From the NCBI GenBank assembly GCA_028821575.1, contig JAPPFW010000048.1, positions 1-54,422 of the forward strand: a stretch of 54,422 nucleotides of DNA, given 5' to 3'. The position numbers and the translations under genes were made by a program. A model generated the notes under the pieces. The model searched no databases and was not told the DNA's origin. It was given only the letters and a program-made list of their open reading frames with translations. Origin of the DNA: a bacterium (GTDB taxonomy: Bacteria; Actinomycetota; Acidimicrobiia; Spongiisociales; Spongiisociaceae). Shown here piece after piece: positions 23,918-32,429 of this stretch. How positions within the stretch are numbered: position 1 is the first letter of the stretch; the number at the start of each line of letters is the position of its first letter.

Positions 23918-24663
23918 CCCTCCGAATAGCTCTCCACGTCCCCGGTCCACCGGGGATCCGCGTCCGAAAGGCGTTGCTGGCCGAGCCGGACGTCGAGGCC
24001 CGCATCCTCCATGAGGAGCCCGGTCAGCAAGGAAATGCCGGGGCCTCGGGGGTGACCGGTTGCAACGTGCTCACGGTGAACGCGATCTCGAGTGTCTCGC
24101 GTCCGCTCGTCGACGAAGCCGTCTCCAAGGGCATCCCCGTGGTGGTCGGCGAGGAGCTACCGGCCCGCTACCCCGTAGCAGACGGCACCTTTGTCACCCG
24201 GGCGCGCCGGGAGGCCGGACTGGCCGCCGCTGTAGCCCTGTCGATGCTCGATCCATCCAACCCGCCCGTCGAAACCCGCCTCGCTTGGACGGTGCCGGGA
24301 CGTCCGCTGGGAACCGGACTTCCGGTCACCTTCCCGGAGCCGATGGGTCCGCAATGGGCGGGTCGGGACGACAACCTTCTCCCCTGGCCGTCGGTGACGT
24401 GCCTCGCCGCTCCGGTCCATTCACAGTGGATGGGTATCTCGATCCGCACGAGAACCAACGAACACGGTAGAGAACCGGTTCGCACGCTAGGCATCACAGA
24501 CGAGGCAGCATTCCTCAAAGCACTCTGCCTGGTATCCGCCACCCTCGCCGCCGCCCGCGACGCGTACCCACCGGGAGTGAGCACTCCGGCCGATCCCGGT
24601 GGAGTATTCATGAGGTTGGCCCGGGCAGCAGGTCTTGAAATAGCCGAGTTCAAGCCGGACTGA
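23914..24663 (+). CDS. Protein of unknown function, 249 aa
   Basis: I do not recognise the family. The N-terminus LRIALHVPGPPGIRVRKALLAEPDVEA looks like the first beta-alpha unit of a nucleotide-binding fold, and residues 50-85 (NVLTVNAISSVSRPLVDEAVSKGIPVVVGEE) resemble later Rossmann strands, but a GxGxxG motif is missing. The C-terminal half (ARREAGLAAAVALSM onwards) is alpha/beta without clear motifs. No signal peptide or membrane segment. It is coupled by GTGA to the 42-aa membrane peptide. Codon use looks like the neighbours, so recent transfer is not suggested. Confidence 0.7.
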   Translation: MTLRIALHVPGPPGIRVRKALLAEPDVEARILHEEPGQQGNAGASGVTGCNVLTVNAISSVSRPLVDEAVSKGIPVVVGEELPARYPVADGTFVTRARREAGLAAAVALSMLDPSNPPVETRLAWTVPGRPLGTGLPVTFPEPMGPQWAGRDDNLLPWPSVTCLAAPVHSQWMGISIRTRTNEHGREPVRTLGITDEAAFLKALCLVSATLAAARDAYPPGVSTPADPGGVFMRLARAAGLEIAEFKPD

Positions 24664-24714
24664 GTGTGGTCAGTGCAGCTTCTACCGCTTGTTACTCGTA
24701 TTAGAGATTGGTCC

Positions 24715-24735
24715 AGCCACAAGCCACAAGCCACT
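24715..24735 (-). repeat. Heptamer repeat at the dppC-like stop codon
   Basis: On the plus strand AGCCACA, AGCCACA, AGCCACT. On the minus strand the array starts at the TAG stop of the permease gene as TGGCTTG twice, and shares TAGTGGCTTGTGGCT exactly with the ends of the genes finishing at 10205 and 31962. Confidence 0.75.
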
Positions 24736-25600
24736 ACAACCGCGGGTTGATCCGCTCCTCCAGGGAGAACGCTATGAGGGCGAACCCTAGGGCCGCCAGC
24801 ATGATCAGCAGCCCCGGAGGTAACACCCACCACTTCCAGGCCGGAGTCAGGAAGGCGCCCCGGGCCTGCGCCCAGAACAGGGTCGAGCCCCAGCTCTTCT
24901 GGATGGGATCCCCGAGACCGAGGAAGCTAAGGGCTGCCTCCAGCAGTATCGCGCTCGAGACTGCCCGCACGAAGGATCCCGTGGCCAGCAGCCCCGTCCG
25001 GGGAACTATGTGCCGGAGGATCGTCCAGCGGTCCGGCGCCCCCATCGACCGGGCCGCCAGCACGTACTCCCGCGATCTGAGGGAGAGCACCTGCGAGCGG
25101 ATGATCCGGGCCGGCTCGGCCCAGATGAGCACCCCGATCACCACGATGGTGTTGAGGAGGCTCCGTCCGAGATAGGCGGCCAGCACGATCAGCAGGGGCA
25201 GGAACGGCAGGATCAGTATCACGTCGACACCACGCATCATGGCCGAGCCCAAACGCTTCGGGTAGTAACCCGCCACCACGCCGACCGTGGTTCCGATCAG
25301 GAGGGCGACGGCGGCCGCGACTATCCCGATCGTCAACGACACGCGTGCTCCGAAGATCATTTCCGACAGCAGGTCCTGGCCGATGTCGTTCGTACCGAGG
25401 AGGTGCTCCGAACTGGGGAACAGGAAGGGTCTGGCCACCCGCTCGGTCGGGTCGTAGGGCGCCAGCCAGGGGGCGAACACCGCCCCGCACACGAGGATCC
25501 CCACGATGAGTCCACCCGTCAGCCCGAACAGGGTGGGAATGCGGGAACGCCGCCGGGCGGTGCGCCTCGCCGCGGCCTCTCGGCTGCCGGCAACGGTCAC
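24734..25600 (-). CDS. Oligopeptide ABC transporter permease, DppC-like
   Basis: A 288-aa permease with an N-terminal helix, the LAPYDPTERVARPFLFPSSEHLLGTNDIGQDLLSEMIFGARVSLTIG region typical of OppC/DppC, and the EAA-type loop YVLAARSMGAPDRWTILRHIVPR. Five to six membrane helices. GTG 25600 overlaps the DppB-like stop by 4 bp. It is the last gene of an operon transcribed ATPase, binding protein, DppB, DppC. The substrate may be peptide, but nickel or sugars are known for the family. Confidence 0.9.
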   Translation of the reverse strand: MTVAGSREAAARRTARRRSRIPTLFGLTGGLIVGILVCGAVFAPWLAPYDPTERVARPFLFPSSEHLLGTNDIGQDLLSEMIFGARVSLTIGIVAAAVALLIGTTVGVVAGYYPKRLGSAMMRGVDVILILPFLPLLIVLAAYLGRSLLNTIVVIGVLIWAEPARIIRSQVLSLRSREYVLAARSMGAPDRWTILRHIVPRTGLLATGSFVRAVSSAILLEAALSFLGLGDPIQKSWGSTLFWAQARGAFLTPAWKWWVLPPGLLIMLAALGFALIAFSLEERINPRL

Positions 25601-26571
25601 GAGGTCCTGGTCCTCGGATCGATCAGCGGATACATCAGGTCGGCCAGTAGGTTGGCCGCCAGCACCGCCGCGGTGAACACCAGGAAGGCCGCCTGCATCA
25701 CCGGATAGTCACGCCCTGACACCGCTTCGAACACGAGGCGTCCCAGTCCCGGGTAGGTGAACACCGTCTCGACTATCACCGTGCCTCCGAAAGCGAACCC
25801 GATCCGGAGGGCGAGCACCGTCACCACCGGTGCGATCGTGTTGCGAGCGACGTGTCCGAACAGCACGCGCCGCTCGCCGGCGCCCTTGGCGCGAGCGGTG
25901 CGGATGTAGTCCTCCCCCAACGTTTCCAGCATCGAATACCGCATCGTCATGTACACGCCGGGCGTCGCCAGGATCGACAGGGTGACCACCGGCAGGATGG
26001 CATGGCTGACGATGTCCCACATGTGGGCCCACCCGGCAAGACCGGAAGCGGGGGTCACCGCATGAGACGACGGCAGGAGGCCCCACTGGACGGCGAAGAT
26101 CGAAATCAGCAACATCCCCAGCCAGAAGGACGGTAGGGACTCGATCGAGATCATCCCCGAGAGCATGCCCAGGTCGGTCTTGGTCCCTCTCCGCCACGCC
26201 GAGATCGCCCCCAGGATCACCCCGGCCACCGCCGACACGATCAGCGACAACCCCGTGATCAGCAAGGTCCATGGGAGCCGATCCCAGATCATGTCGACGA
26301 TGGGCCGGCTCGAGCGGAACGAGTACCCGAAGTCCCCGGTGAATATGTCTCCCCAGTAGCGGAGGTACTGCTTCCAGAGGGGAACGTCCAGGCCCACCCG
26401 CGCCACGATCTCCGCCCGCTCATCAGGGCTCAGCAGGCCGACATCCACCCCGGCGATGAGGACGAGGGGGTTGCCCGGCATGAGCCTGGGCAGCAGGAAG
26501 TTGAGGGTGACCGCCACCACGACGACCACCCCGTACTGGGTGAGCCGACGGACGTCGAGACGCCGTCTCAA
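25597..26571 (-). CDS. Oligopeptide ABC transporter permease, DppB-like
   Basis: A 324-aa permease with six membrane helices. The N-terminal LNFLLPRLMPGNPLVLI, the GDFGYSFRSSRPIVDMIWDRLPWTLLIT segment and the coupling loop DYIRTARAKGAGERRVLFGHVARNTIAPVVT are OppB/DppB hallmarks. It uses a TTG start at 26571, 37 bp after the binding-protein stop. Partner of the DppC-like permease with which it overlaps by GTGA. Confidence 0.9.
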   Translation of the reverse strand: MRRRLDVRRLTQYGVVVVVAVTLNFLLPRLMPGNPLVLIAGVDVGLLSPDERAEIVARVGLDVPLWKQYLRYWGDIFTGDFGYSFRSSRPIVDMIWDRLPWTLLITGLSLIVSAVAGVILGAISAWRRGTKTDLGMLSGMISIESLPSFWLGMLLISIFAVQWGLLPSSHAVTPASGLAGWAHMWDIVSHAILPVVTLSILATPGVYMTMRYSMLETLGEDYIRTARAKGAGERRVLFGHVARNTIAPVVTVLALRIGFAFGGTVIVETVFTYPGLGRLVFEAVSGRDYPVMQAAFLVFTAAVLAANLLADLMYPLIDPRTRTS

Positions 26572-26586
26572 CCCGTCAACTCACCC

Positions 26587-26608
26587 CCACGCACGCGGAT
26601 GCGCGTGG
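26587..26608 (-). terminator. Hairpin just after the binding-protein gene
   Basis: CCACGC (26587-26592) pairs with GCGTGG (26603-26608), directly after the TAG of the substrate-binding protein on the minus strand. There is no T-run. Hairpins at this place in transporter operons commonly protect the binding-protein part of the mRNA or cause partial termination. Confidence 0.45.
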
Positions 26609-28621
26609 CTACGGGCGCGCGGATGGCGGCAGCAGAGACAGCTTGCTGACGATGCCCTGTCCGGCGATGAACTCCCAGTCCGAGTAGACGCTCGAGTCGT
26701 ACACGTATGCACCGTCGGGATACAGCAGCAACACGAAGGGCAACTCCTCGGCGATTATCTCCTGCATGCGAAGCAGGATGGCGATGCGCCCCGCCTCGGT
26801 GGACTCGACGGGTAGCGCCGCCGAGAGCGCATCCATCTCGGCGCTGGCGTAACCGGTCAGGTTCAGGAACCCGCCCATCGGAATGCTGGCGACCAACTGC
26901 GGGAGGCGCAGCGGATCCGCCTGCACGGGCGCCGACCAGCCCCACATGGCGATGTCGTAGTTGCGCCCGTTGTTGACGTTGAACTCCGGCCACACGGCTT
27001 GCTCCCACGTCCCGGTCTCGACCGCCGCCACAGAGGTCTCGATGCCGATAGCGGCCAGCATCTCCACGGTCAGCTCGGCTATCCGCAGCCGTAGCGAGTC
27101 AGGGGCGTTAGTGATGATCTCGAACGACATGGGCTGCCCGTCGAATTCCCGCACGCCGTCGCCGTCGCCGTCGACATAACCGGCCGCGTCGAGCAGCGCG
27201 TTGGCGGCTGCGGGGTCGTACACGGGGATCATCGACGGGTTGTAGGACCGATGCTCGGGATGTATCCAGCCCGGGCTCCCCACCGTCGCCGCGCCGAGGA
27301 ACACCGTGTCGACGATGTCCTGGCGGTCCATGGCCAGGTTGATGGCCTGGCGTACCGCCACGTCGTCGAAGGGGCGCTTCGAGGCGTCGTAGTTGATCAT
27401 CTGGGTGGTGAACTCGGGTCCCAGGGCGATGTCCAGCGGATCTTGGGCGTCCAGCAGCGGGATTTGCTCCGGAGGTATGCGCTCGAAGATCACGTCGACC
27501 TCACCGGTGCGGATGGCGGCCTGGGCGCCGGCGTCGTCGGCGAAGACTATGACCACCAGCTCCTCGACCGCCGGTGCGCCCCGGAAGTAGTCGGGGTTGG
27601 CCTCGAAGCGGTAGCTCTGTCCTTCCACGTACTCCACCAGCTTGTACGGACCGGTCCCGATGTTGGTAGCGCCGAAGTCGTGCTCGGACGGCACTTCGAC
27701 TCCTTCCCACACATGGCGCGGGATGATCGGAATGTCAGCGAGGGCGGCCAGCTCGAAGCCGGCCTTCGGGCTACCGAGCACGAAGGTCGCGCTGTAGTCG
27801 CCCGTCACCACGAGGTCCTCGACCCCCCTGAGGTCCCGGGCGAACCGGCTGGCCTCCACGTTGTTGATGTAGTAGTCGACGCTGAAGTCCACGTCGTGCG
27901 CCGTCAAGGGCTGCCCATCGTGCCAGGTGACGCCCTCGACCATCGTGAAGGAGTACTCGGTCAGGTCCGCGTTGACGGAGACGGTGTCCGCCAGCCACGG
28001 CTGTGGGATGCCGGCGGCGTCGAGCTGCATGAGCGAGTCGTACTGGAGCATCAGCAGGTTCCATCCGGGGAAGCCGCTGATGTAGGTGTACGGGTTGAGG
28101 GTTCCCTCGTCGCCGGTGACAGCTGCACGTACCGTGACCGGTCCCGCAGCGGCCTCCTGCTCCATCATCGCCTCGTCGAGCATCTGCTCGGCCTCAGCGA
28201 GAGCGGATTCCGCGGCGGCCACCGCCGCTTCGGAGGCTTCAGCGGTCGCCGCAGCCCTTTGCTCGGCTTCCTCGAGGGCTGCCCGCGCGTCGGCCAGCGC
28301 CGACTGGGAGGCCTCGTCCCCCTCCATCGCTGCGGCGGCCGCGGCCGCGGCTGCTTCCAGATCGGCCTGGGCCTGGGCCAGCGCCTCCGCCGCCGCGTCA
28401 GCCTCCGCCTGAGCCGACGCCGCCTCGGACTGGGCGGCAGCAGCGTCAGACTGGGCGGCAGCAGCCTGTGCCTGCGCGGCGGTGACCTCCTCCACGGACG
28501 TGTCCTCGCCGCCATCACCGCAGGCGAAGGCAACCAGCGAAAGGGCCGCCAGCAGCGAGACGAGGTTCCACTTCAGGCGCGATCGACCGCGCCGACGAAC
28601 TACTGGGTTTCCCAATGACAT
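26609..28621 (-). CDS. Oligopeptide ABC transporter substrate-binding lipoprotein with coiled-coil stalk
   Basis: A 670-aa lipoprotein. The signal peptide ends LLAALSLVAFAC with lipidated Cys34. Residues about 45-158 are almost only Ala, Glu, Gln, Asp and Ser with heptad spacing (QAEADAAAEALAQAQADLEA and similar), a long coiled-coil or helical stalk not usual in this family. The SBP_bac_5 domain starts at PVTVRAAVTGDEGTLNPYTYISG and includes the family segments WHDGQPLTAHDVDFSVDYYIN and GTGPYKLVEYVEGQSYRFEANPDYFRG. ATG 28621 has a GGGAGG Shine-Dalgarno. It follows the ATPase gene after 103 bp. Confidence 0.9.
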   Translation of the reverse strand: MSLGNPVVRRRGRSRLKWNLVSLLAALSLVAFACGDGGEDTSVEEVTAAQAQAAAAQSDAAAAQSEAASAQAEADAAAEALAQAQADLEAAAAAAAAAMEGDEASQSALADARAALEEAEQRAAATAEASEAAVAAAESALAEAEQMLDEAMMEQEAAAGPVTVRAAVTGDEGTLNPYTYISGFPGWNLLMLQYDSLMQLDAAGIPQPWLADTVSVNADLTEYSFTMVEGVTWHDGQPLTAHDVDFSVDYYINNVEASRFARDLRGVEDLVVTGDYSATFVLGSPKAGFELAALADIPIIPRHVWEGVEVPSEHDFGATNIGTGPYKLVEYVEGQSYRFEANPDYFRGAPAVEELVVIVFADDAGAQAAIRTGEVDVIFERIPPEQIPLLDAQDPLDIALGPEFTTQMINYDASKRPFDDVAVRQAINLAMDRQDIVDTVFLGAATVGSPGWIHPEHRSYNPSMIPVYDPAAANALLDAAGYVDGDGDGVREFDGQPMSFEIITNAPDSLRLRIAELTVEMLAAIGIETSVAAVETGTWEQAVWPEFNVNNGRNYDIAMWGWSAPVQADPLRLPQLVASIPMGGFLNLTGYASAEMDALSAALPVESTEAGRIAILLRMQEIIAEELPFVLLLYPDGAYVYDSSVYSDWEFIAGQGIVSKLSLLPPSARP

Positions 28622-28724
28622 GGATCCGCCTCCCTATCGAGGAATAGCATCATAGCCTGAGGCTCGGAAGCAATACGGGCCGATAGCCGTCAATGTCCTG
28701 GGCCGCTGGGCAGCAGTATGCGAC

Positions 28725-30812
28725 CTAATTGCCGGAGGATCCGGATCGACCAGGCGGACCGACGAGGTGGCAGGACACCCACCGGCTCGCCGTGACCTGC
28801 TGGAGCGCCGGCTTGACGCTTGAGCACAGGCCTTCCACCGCGACAGGGCACCGCGTGTGGAAGCGGCAACCGGCCGGCGGGTCGGCCGGGCTCGGTAGGT
28901 CCCCCACTAGCCGGGTGCGCGTGCCCGGGTGGGAGACGCCCGGTTCCGGCGCCGGCACCGCGGCCAGGAGTGCCTTCGTGTAGGGGTGCAGCGGCTCTCT
29001 ATAGAGTTCGTCACGCGAGGCGCGCTCCACGATCTCGCCCAGGTACATCACGGCCACCTCATGGGAGACATGACGCACCACTGCCAGGTCATGGGCGATG
29101 AAGACCAGCGCCATGCCAGTTGCCGCCTGAATGTCGGCCAGCAGGTTCACCACTTGGGCCTGGACCGAGACGTCCAGGGACGAAACCGGCTCGTCGCAGA
29201 CGATCACGTCGGGATCGGCGGCCAGGGCGCGGGCCACGGCGATCCGCTGCCTCTGCCCACCGCTGAACTCGTGCGGGTGCCTCCGGTAGGCGTCGGGCGG
29301 AAGTCCTACCTGGGTGAGCAGCTCGGAGACCCGTTGGCGGATCTCGTCGGGCGTCCCGAGCCGGTGGATGCGCAAGGGCTCGGCAATGACATCCCCCACG
29401 CGCATCCCCGGGTTCATGGCCGAGAACGGATCCTGGAAGATCATCTGCACCACTCTCCGATGCCTCCCGCTCCGGTGGTCGATCGGCTCCCCGTTGATCT
29501 CGATCGTCCCCGCGGTGGGTCGGACAAGCGCCACCAGAGCCCGGCCCAGCGTGGTCTTGCCACAACCGCTCTCCCCGACCACTCCTATGGTTCGCCCCCG
29601 GCGCACGTCGAGGTCGATCCCGTCCACGGCCCGTATATCGCCCGACCGGGACCGGCCGAGGCCCCGGACCACCGGGAAGTGCACCCTGAGCCCCCTGACG
29701 GAGACGACCACATCCCCATCCTGCCCTGACCCCGTGTCCTCCTCGGCCACGACGCCGTGCGACCACAGATCGGGGGATTCGCCCATCTGGTGATGGTGTA
29801 TGCAAGCCGATCCGTGCAGGCCGGAACCCACTTCCTCCAACTCGGGAAGCGTATCGCTGCACCCCTTCCCCACGAGGGGACACCTGGCGTCGAAGGGGCA
29901 TCCGCGCAGTTGCTCGGCCACGCGGAGAGGCGAACCCGGGATCTCGGCGAGGCGGGTGGTCACGGGCCGGTCCAGGCGCGGGATCGAGCGCAACAACCCG
30001 GATGTGTAGGGATGGCGGGTCGACCGGTAGATCTCGTGGGCGGGACCGATCTCGGCTATGCGACCCGCGTACATGACCGCCACCCGGTCGGCTATCTCGG
30101 CCACGACGCCCAGGTCATGGGTGATCCACACGACCGCCAGCCGGTACTCGTCCTGGACCTCGCGCACCAGATCCACGATCTGGGCCTGGACGGTCACGTC
30201 GAGGGCCGTGGTCGGTTCGTCGGCGATGAGCAGTTTGGGCTCACACGCAAGGGCCATGGCGATCATGGCGCGCTGGCGCATACCTCCCGAGAACTCGTGC
30301 GGGTAGTCGTCCACCCGCGATGTTGCGGACGGTATGCCGACCCGGTCGAGAAGTTCGATCGCTCGTCGCCGGGCCTCGGCCTTCGTGAAGCCCCGATGTA
30401 TACGGAGGCTCTCGCCGATCTGGCGCCCCACCCGGTGGACCGGATTCAGCGAGGACATCGGCTCCTGGAAGACCATCGCCACGTCCCGGCCGCGGAATCG
30501 CCTCAACTCCCGCGGCGGCATACCGATGACTTCGCGACCCTCCAGCCGGATGGACCCCGACACCAGCGCGGGCGGCGAGGGCAACAGGCCCATGACGGAG
30601 AGCATGGACACGCTCTTCCCGGAACCGGACTCCCCGACCAGCGCGAAGGTCTCGCTGGGAGCCACCTTCAGGCTCACCCCGCTGACCGCACGGATCGTTT
30701 CGGAGGGCAGTTCGAAGCGGACCGCCAGGTTCTCGATGTCAAGCAGGTTCGCATCGGTGGCGGTGGCACCCCGCGAGAACCCATGGCGTTCCACGGCAGT
30801 CGCGGTGGTCAT
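28725..30812 (-). CDS. Oligopeptide ABC transporter, fused DppD-DppF ATPase
   Basis: A 695-aa protein with two complete ABC ATPase domains. Domain 1 (about 25-345): Walker A GESGSGKS, signature FSGGMRQRAMIAMALA, Walker B LIADEPTTALD, and a C-terminal Cys-rich oligopeptide motif GCPFDARCPLVGKGC. Domain 2 (about 370-690): GESGCGKTT, FSGGQRQRIAVARALA, VIVCDEPVSSLD and CRFHTRCPVAVEGLC. The two Cys motifs may hold an iron-sulfur cluster as in other DppD/F proteins. The fusion fixes 1:1 stoichiometry. First gene of the operon; transcription diverges from the HEXXH gene. Confidence 0.92.
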   Translation of the reverse strand: MTTATAVERHGFSRGATATDANLLDIENLAVRFELPSETIRAVSGVSLKVAPSETFALVGESGSGKSVSMLSVMGLLPSPPALVSGSIRLEGREVIGMPPRELRRFRGRDVAMVFQEPMSSLNPVHRVGRQIGESLRIHRGFTKAEARRRAIELLDRVGIPSATSRVDDYPHEFSGGMRQRAMIAMALACEPKLLIADEPTTALDVTVQAQIVDLVREVQDEYRLAVVWITHDLGVVAEIADRVAVMYAGRIAEIGPAHEIYRSTRHPYTSGLLRSIPRLDRPVTTRLAEIPGSPLRVAEQLRGCPFDARCPLVGKGCSDTLPELEEVGSGLHGSACIHHHQMGESPDLWSHGVVAEEDTGSGQDGDVVVSVRGLRVHFPVVRGLGRSRSGDIRAVDGIDLDVRRGRTIGVVGESGCGKTTLGRALVALVRPTAGTIEINGEPIDHRSGRHRRVVQMIFQDPFSAMNPGMRVGDVIAEPLRIHRLGTPDEIRQRVSELLTQVGLPPDAYRRHPHEFSGGQRQRIAVARALAADPDVIVCDEPVSSLDVSVQAQVVNLLADIQAATGMALVFIAHDLAVVRHVSHEVAVMYLGEIVERASRDELYREPLHPYTKALLAAVPAPEPGVSHPGTRTRLVGDLPSPADPPAGCRFHTRCPVAVEGLCSSVKPALQQVTASRWVSCHLVGPPGRSGSSGN

Positions 30813-30949
30813 CGGTCCCGCCCCTCGCGGACGGTGCTATGCGAGCGACCAGCTCCCGGCGGGTTGTCCGAAGGTCGCCGGAGCGGTCTGAGAGGCCGGC
30901 CCGACGTACGATGGTCCTGAAGCACCCGTCTACAGGTATGAGGACACCC
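30813..30949. promoter_or_regulatory. Divergent promoter region
   Basis: 137 bp between the ATPase start (minus) and the HEXXH-protein start (plus). Both promoters must lie here, but I could not identify convincing hexamers or operators. Confidence 0.35.
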
Positions 30950-31870
30950 ATGTCCGTTCATGGCGGCCAACTTACACAGACCGGGGACGGAGCGGGGGAC
31001 CGATCCGCGTGGGGGGTCCCGGTGCCGATCGACCTGGAGTCCTTCAATGCCGACCTGGAGGACGGCCGGGCGACCGTCGACATAGGCATCTTCTATCCGG
31101 CCAACCTGGAACCGGCCCACCGGCAGAAGGTGGAACTCGAGATGGTGCTCGACGGCGTGGCGGAGGCCCGCCGCATCTTCGGGGCGGTCGGAGTACAACT
31201 GGCGGTCGTCTCGGTGCGGACCGGGCCCGTCGACCCGGCCCTGCTCGTCGTCCAAGCCGAGGCGCCCGGCTCGGAAGTACCGGGCGGTTGTTACGCCAAC
31301 CTGTACGTTGAGCGCCAGAAGCGACCATCCAAGCTATCGCCCGCTGCCCTGGCGGCGTTCGAGAGCGTCATCGGCAACGGACCGGACCACGACCGCCGGA
31401 TACATCTCCTCGTCCTCGAGGACGTTTTCATGTCCTACCAAGACCAGATCGACGAGCGTACCTGGCAGTTGAAGACCGTTGCCACCAGTGCGATGTCCTT
31501 CCCGGGCTACTCCTACCGGGACACGATCCCGCGCCATCTCCGGGGTGTGATCACCCTTACCGACCTGGCTAGGCCCCACTCCTGGAAAACGGTGGCGCAC
31601 GAACTCGGACACAAGCTGATCAACGCCAGCCACGAGTACCGGGACATCGACCCTCAACACGAGGTCTACGCCGATGGGGGTCTGCTGCTGTACGGGGAGG
31701 GCACCGATATCCCATCCGGTCCCGATGGGCGGTTCCACCGAGAGAGGCTGCTCCGGTCACCGTTCATCTACCGCAGGGACGCAGACGGGACCAAGGTGTG
31801 GAAGCCCGACTATCTCGACGGCGGCGGCTACTACGACCCCATCTACGAGGGCCTCACGGTCGACTTCTAG
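30950..31870 (+). CDS. Putative zinc metalloprotease of unknown family (HEXXH)
   Basis: A 306-aa protein with one clear motif: TVAHELGHKLINASHEYRD, an HEXXH zinc site at residues 217-221 preceded by a hydrophobic helix start, and a further His at 228 (seven residues after the second His), one longer than the metzincin spacing. The N-terminal half is alpha/beta (VDIGIFYPANLEPAHRQKVELEMVLDGVAEARRIFGAVGVQLAVVSV), like the pre-catalytic domain of metzincin-type proteins. No signal peptide or membrane helix. ATG 30950 has AGGA upstream; ATG 30938 is an alternative. Function unknown. Confidence 0.65.
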   Translation: MSVHGGQLTQTGDGAGDRSAWGVPVPIDLESFNADLEDGRATVDIGIFYPANLEPAHRQKVELEMVLDGVAEARRIFGAVGVQLAVVSVRTGPVDPALLVVQAEAPGSEVPGGCYANLYVERQKRPSKLSPAALAAFESVIGNGPDHDRRIHLLVLEDVFMSYQDQIDERTWQLKTVATSAMSFPGYSYRDTIPRHLRGVITLTDLARPHSWKTVAHELGHKLINASHEYRDIDPQHEVYADGGLLLYGEGTDIPSGPDGRFHRERLLRSPFIYRRDADGTKVWKPDYLDGGGYYDPIYEGLTVDF

Positions 31871-31950
31871 TCAGTGGTCAGCCACTACCGCTCGTGCATC
31901 GTCAGCATGAACTATCTCGTCTAACTGCATGTGCTCAAGAGTCGCAACGA

Positions 31951-31964
31951 GCCACAAGCCACTA
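31951..31964 (-). repeat. Heptamer repeat at a DUF3566 stop codon
   Basis: On the minus strand the TAG (31964-31962) is followed by TGGCTTG and TGGCTCG; TAGTGGCTTGTGGCT is identical to the ends of the genes at 10205 and 24734. On the plus strand the HEXXH gene ends TAG followed by TCAGTGG and TCAGCCA (31871-31884), also heptamer-like. Confidence 0.65.
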
Positions 31965-32429
31965 CTGCGCCAGGGTGGGGAGGTCCGCCTGGTCGTATGG
32001 CACCGCAAGGGGATCCGGGTCAGGCTCCGGATAGGTCACCGGCACCGGTGCTTCGGGCGTTCGCAGTGTCTCCTCCAACATCACCACCTCCACGCCGCCC
32101 ACCACGTCGGAGGTCAGGTTGTAGAACACGGCGGCGAGGGTGGACAGCAGAGTCATCACCACCCCGAAGGCCACTGACCCGAACACGGCCACCCTCACGA
32201 ACCTGGCGCCGTTGTTGAAGAGGACTGAGTCAGGGTCTATGAGGCTGATGAGCACGAGGAACTCGTCCAAGGCCTGCGGGATCCCGACGCGCACCAGCAA
32301 CGACCAGAGGATCAGCAGCCCGATCAGGGTGGCGAAGGCGAAGACCACATGCATGACCAGCGAAACCTTGAAGACGGTCCATGGATCGAACTTGCGAATC
32401 ACACGCCGGACGCGGCGGACCGTAGCCAT
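31962..32429 (-). CDS. DUF3566 membrane protein, second copy
   Basis: A 155-aa protein with the DUF3566 N-terminal signature RRVRRVIRKFDPWTVFKVSLVMHVVFAFATLIGLLILWSLL, a central soluble part (LIDPDSVLFNNGARFVRVAVF) and a second membrane segment ending in STLAAVFYNLTSDVVGGVEVVMLEETL. It overlaps the first copy by ATGA and is clearly its paralogue. In Actinomycetota one such protein normally follows gyrA and is linked to the cell envelope or cell-division machinery. The role of the duplicate is unknown. Confidence 0.85.
   Translation of the reverse strand: MATVRRVRRVIRKFDPWTVFKVSLVMHVVFAFATLIGLLILWSLLVRVGIPQALDEFLVLISLIDPDSVLFNNGARFVRVAVFGSVAFGVVMTLLSTLAAVFYNLTSDVVGGVEVVMLEETLRTPEAPVPVTYPEPDPDPLAVPYDQADLPTLAQ

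Noticed and set aside
26609..28621. The Ala-rich repeat of the binding protein as a DNA repeat or CRISPR-like array
   Set aside because: The repetition is in the protein composition; the DNA has no constant unit or spacer structure.
31871..31961. tRNA-Ile/tRNA-Ala genes expected after gyrA-DUF3566
   Set aside because: No T-loop or anticodon-stem pattern is present; the gap holds heptamer repeats only.
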